From the NCBI GenBank assembly GCA_947454235.1, contig CANGIY010000021.1:1-53665 (forward strand): a DNA stretch of 53,665 bases. Direction: 5' to 3'. Every line of letters starts with the position of its first letter. Position 1 is the first letter of the stretch. This DNA is from Chitinophagaceae bacterium. Lineage in GTDB: Bacteria > Bacteroidota > Bacteroidia > Chitinophagales > Chitinophagaceae. Shown one piece after another: positions 53,501-53,665 of the stretch. The position numbers and the translations under genes are program-made. The notes under the pieces are model-generated. The model ran no database searches. It saw only the letters and a program-made list of their open reading frames with translations, and was not told the DNA's origin.

Positions 53501-53665
53501 AATACATCTACAGTTTCTATCAGCGTGCTTCCGGCACCAATGTTGAGTGCAATCACAGGTTCAAGTGCATTGTGTACTTCAACATCTTATACTTACAGCG
53601 ATTCTTACTTCGGTGGTACTTGGAGCTCAAGCAATCCATCAGTTGCTACCATTGCTGCAACAACA
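47552..53665 (+). CDS. Giant modular surface protein (NHL, Ig-like/GEVED, Ig-like array), partial
   Basis: At least 2038 residues, open to the window edge. Signal peptide 1-26 (LFSLSLFSLLAFWGNNVSAQ). Residues about 30-360 carry six NHL-type repeats ('GIISTIAGTGTSGSAGDGG', 'LGTPWGIAVDLSGNIFVSD'), a likely beta-propeller. Residues about 367-1220 hold four Ig-like domains ('LQYQWQSSADGSSW' pattern) alternating with three GEVED domains ('AQVWIDFNDNGTFENTESVG', 'RMRVV', 'YGETRDYTA'), in units of 253 residues. From residue 1224 an array of Big_2-like Ig repeats of about 77 residues begins, each with the pattern T-I-S-G, C-x-G, GG-x-W-S-S, A-T-V, T-G-V, N-x-C-G-T, so two Cys per repeat. The far end, where a T9SS sorting domain would be expected, is not visible. 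Probably an adhesin. Confidence 0.93.
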   Translation, partial: MRKILLPLFSLSLFSLLAFWGNNVSAQRIDTYAGNGSSSSTGDGSAATLAGIGNPAGITGDLSGNIYFTDPTNHVVRKIDGSGIISTIAGTGTSGSAGDGGMATDATLGTPWGIAVDLSGNIFVSDRTNNVIRKIDASGFISHYAGGGVLLGDGGSALVAMLASPMGLSIDGGDNLYIADRDNFRIRKISSIGIISTVAGNGSFGSTGDGSLAVSAPLVSPTGVAVDPSGNIYITSTSDNKVRHVNLFGVISTFAGNGTAGSTGDGGLATSALLNNPISVNSDGSGNVYICDQNNFKVRMVNTSNIISITAGTAISGYSGDGGNPATAQLTSPSAVYIDGSGFIYIADAGNSTIRRIIPACSGMPSGGDAITDLNLVCDASIYHLSLSGATISYAGDLQYQWQSSADGSSWGSIGGATDSTYTNNATFTTYFRCLVTCPSSGLGSFSNNVKVNHSTICYCSPSYTFASLSCGYFGYNIATFKTLGESGTSINDVSSCTGAGYEDKTSSVVTYNLSTSYSDSMRCDSPVTMQAQVWIDFNDNGTFENTESVGGTNSYGNTLTGFSISIPASVSTGMHRMRVVTSSGGSLYPGLDACTLGYFYGETRDYTAKITPLPNCSGTPTAGTVVAPYSACLSTSFNLSLSGTTSASGLSYQWEQSSDSTSWSTISGATNNTVSLTESSTTFYRCKVVCSFSGFSSLTPGKKVVHLGFCYCTPAYTAASDGCTIGTSITQFAVNGESSSSINDLYACDGSGYVDQTYYSVQLQQASSYTTTISGTATYAMDAQVWIDFNDDGTFQSSETVGGLNTYAVGGAFPISIPSDATTGDHRMRIVTIYDGDGYRYPSLDPCAFFYDYGEARDYMAHITALPTCLGTPVAGTLSGTGSVCASTSYSLTLTGMTVGAGITYQWQQSSDTISWSNISGATTSSYSGTESSTTYFRVVVSCPAAGTLAISNNHAVNFSTICYCTPSYTSALTSCSTLGLAIQEFKVSGSAGSSLDDASFCTGTGYENLSSTLNVNLSQSSSDTALLYFSSSSSSMDAQVWIDFNDNGTFEGTESVGGANGFSSPGTIMLNIPSTATLGSHRMRVVTSQDGVGFVYPTMDPCTSGYTFGDARDYAATIINPTCSGTPTSGTASATVTTGCAPLSTILSVSGASSGSGITYQWQSSPDDITYSNISGATNATFATSAGTTTYYRCNVICSFSGLNAATTGVLVTVNTAPTVAVITGTPTVCAGSTTSLFDATSGGSWTSSNLSAATVNASGVVTGVDAGSTNISYSVTNACGTTSVGQAVTVSASPSAGTVSGPITLCVGGTGSYTSTISGGSWTSATTSIATISGTGTAGGVSTGSDVLSYSVTNACGTAIATYDINVSATASAGTISGATNVCTGGTILLTDGVSGGTWSSSDASRATISGTGVVTGVLAGAVTISYTVSGGCTPAVATYNITVTTTPLAGTISGRSLICLSVPDTFTETVSGGVWSSSNPAVATVTATGIVSGVSTGVDTIYYIVSNSCGTTGTYLPISVNLLADPGTISGTTAVCAGYTTNLYETVSGGTWSSSSSSIATVNSSGVVRGVTTGSATISYSVTNACGTRSATANVTVTAFPTAGTISGPTTLCLGTPASYTDTVTGGVWSSGLTSVATISSTGVVTPLTTGSVNIYYSVTNACGSTNVTMTLSIITAPSAGTISGTSTICQGATTALSETVSGGTWSSSDSTIARVNTSGLVTGVAGGRPTITYTITNACGTTNATNNMTINPLPSVGSISGPSSLCITSPTTYIDTAGGGTGTWSSSTTSVATVSSTGRVTPVSAGTTTLSYSRTNSCGTNVATTAITVSNTASAGTISGGSFVCPGDSILLTDAATGGVWSSTNTAAATVTTGGRVYGVTPGTTTISYTVANACGTSATSRTITVNRSSSSGTIDATSGTSVCAGATLSVTDTTIGGTWSSSNPSIATVDASGDITGVSYSGGSATISYTVSNSCGTNTSTVSISVLPAPMLSAITGSSALCTSTSYTYSDSYFGGTWSSSNPSVATIAATT
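48923..50440 (+). repeat. 759-bp (253-aa) GEVED/Ig-like repeat units
   Basis: The motif encoding CYCxPxYT begins at 48923, 49682 and 50441, exactly 759 bp apart both times. Each unit encodes one GEVED domain followed by one Ig-like domain. The third GEVED continues beyond 50440 to about 50920. The DNA copies have diverged while the length stays fixed. Confidence 0.9.
51221..53665 (+). repeat. 231-bp (77-aa) Ig-like repeat array, at least 11 units
   Basis: The codons for the [T/V]-[I/V]-S-G start of each unit lie at 51221, 51452, 51683, 51914, 52145, 52376, 52607, 52838, 53075, 53306 and 53549. Eight of ten intervals are exactly 231 bp; the others are 237 and 243. All are in the frame of the giant gene. 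The last unit is cut by the window edge. Confidence 0.92.

Overview
The window looks like a chromosome segment from a member of the Bacteroidota, most likely near the Chitinophagales/Sphingobacteriales; I infer this and cannot place it by search. The reasons are type IX secretion system (T9SS) parts and cargo (PorP/SprF, PorV/PorQ-like, a GldN-family gene, sorting domains of types A and B), a TonB-dependent receptor, promoters with the Bacteroidota -7 box TAnnTTTG, few recognisable Shine-Dalgarno sequences, and low GC. No rRNA, tRNA, prophage or CRISPR array was seen.

Layout. 1-1.8 kb: the start of a gene leaving the window on the minus strand (possibly an IS transposase), a small lipoprotein with a type-B-like domain, and a REP-palindrome array beside an intact REP-associated tyrosine transposase (RAYT). 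1.8-12 kb: a TIMP/netrin-like secreted protein, a T9SS cargo protein, a K+ channel, an M13 metallopeptidase, prmC, an XRE regulator, a thioesterase with an outer-membrane barrel protein, a PhnP-like MBL hydrolase and holB. 12-17.8 kb: a GldN-family gene broken by one in-frame TAG, a 157-bp near-palindromic MITE-like element just upstream of it, a BI-1 family protein, a lipoprotein, a GT9 transferase, a LysM/RlpA-like protein and an rRNA m5C methyltransferase. 18-24 kb: two related small exported proteins, two GT2 transferases, an AHSA1-type protein, an esterase and a biotin carboxylase. 24-29 kb: PorP/SprF with a 1.2-kDa-residue-scale (about 1195 aa) PKD/SBBP cargo protein. 29-31 kb: rfbB, a HIT protein and greA. 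31-40 kb: a TonB receptor, a 1351-aa T9SS cargo protein and a PorV/PorQ-like protein in one likely operon. 40-46 kb: a 2-hydroxyacid dehydrogenase, rsmA, an enoyl-CoA hydratase, a barrel-like protein and dnaK. 46-53.7 kb: a lipoprotein and a giant surface protein that runs off the right edge.

How it fits together. About a third of the coding length is outer-membrane or cell-surface protein. Two blocks couple an outer-membrane protein with a large exported protein (PorP/SprF with the PKD protein; TonB receptor, cargo and PorV-like protein). The giant gene is modular: NHL repeats, then three Ig-like plus GEVED units exactly 759 bp apart, then at least ten Ig-like repeats mostly exactly 231 bp (77 aa) apart.

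The most noteworthy observations are the amber-interrupted gldN paralogue beside the MITE-like palindrome, the REP palindromes at exact 80-bp phase next to their presumed transposase, the fixed-length repeat architecture of the giant protein, and a recurring promoter layout in which the -7 box ends 4-6 nt before the start codon, implying leaderless mRNAs.
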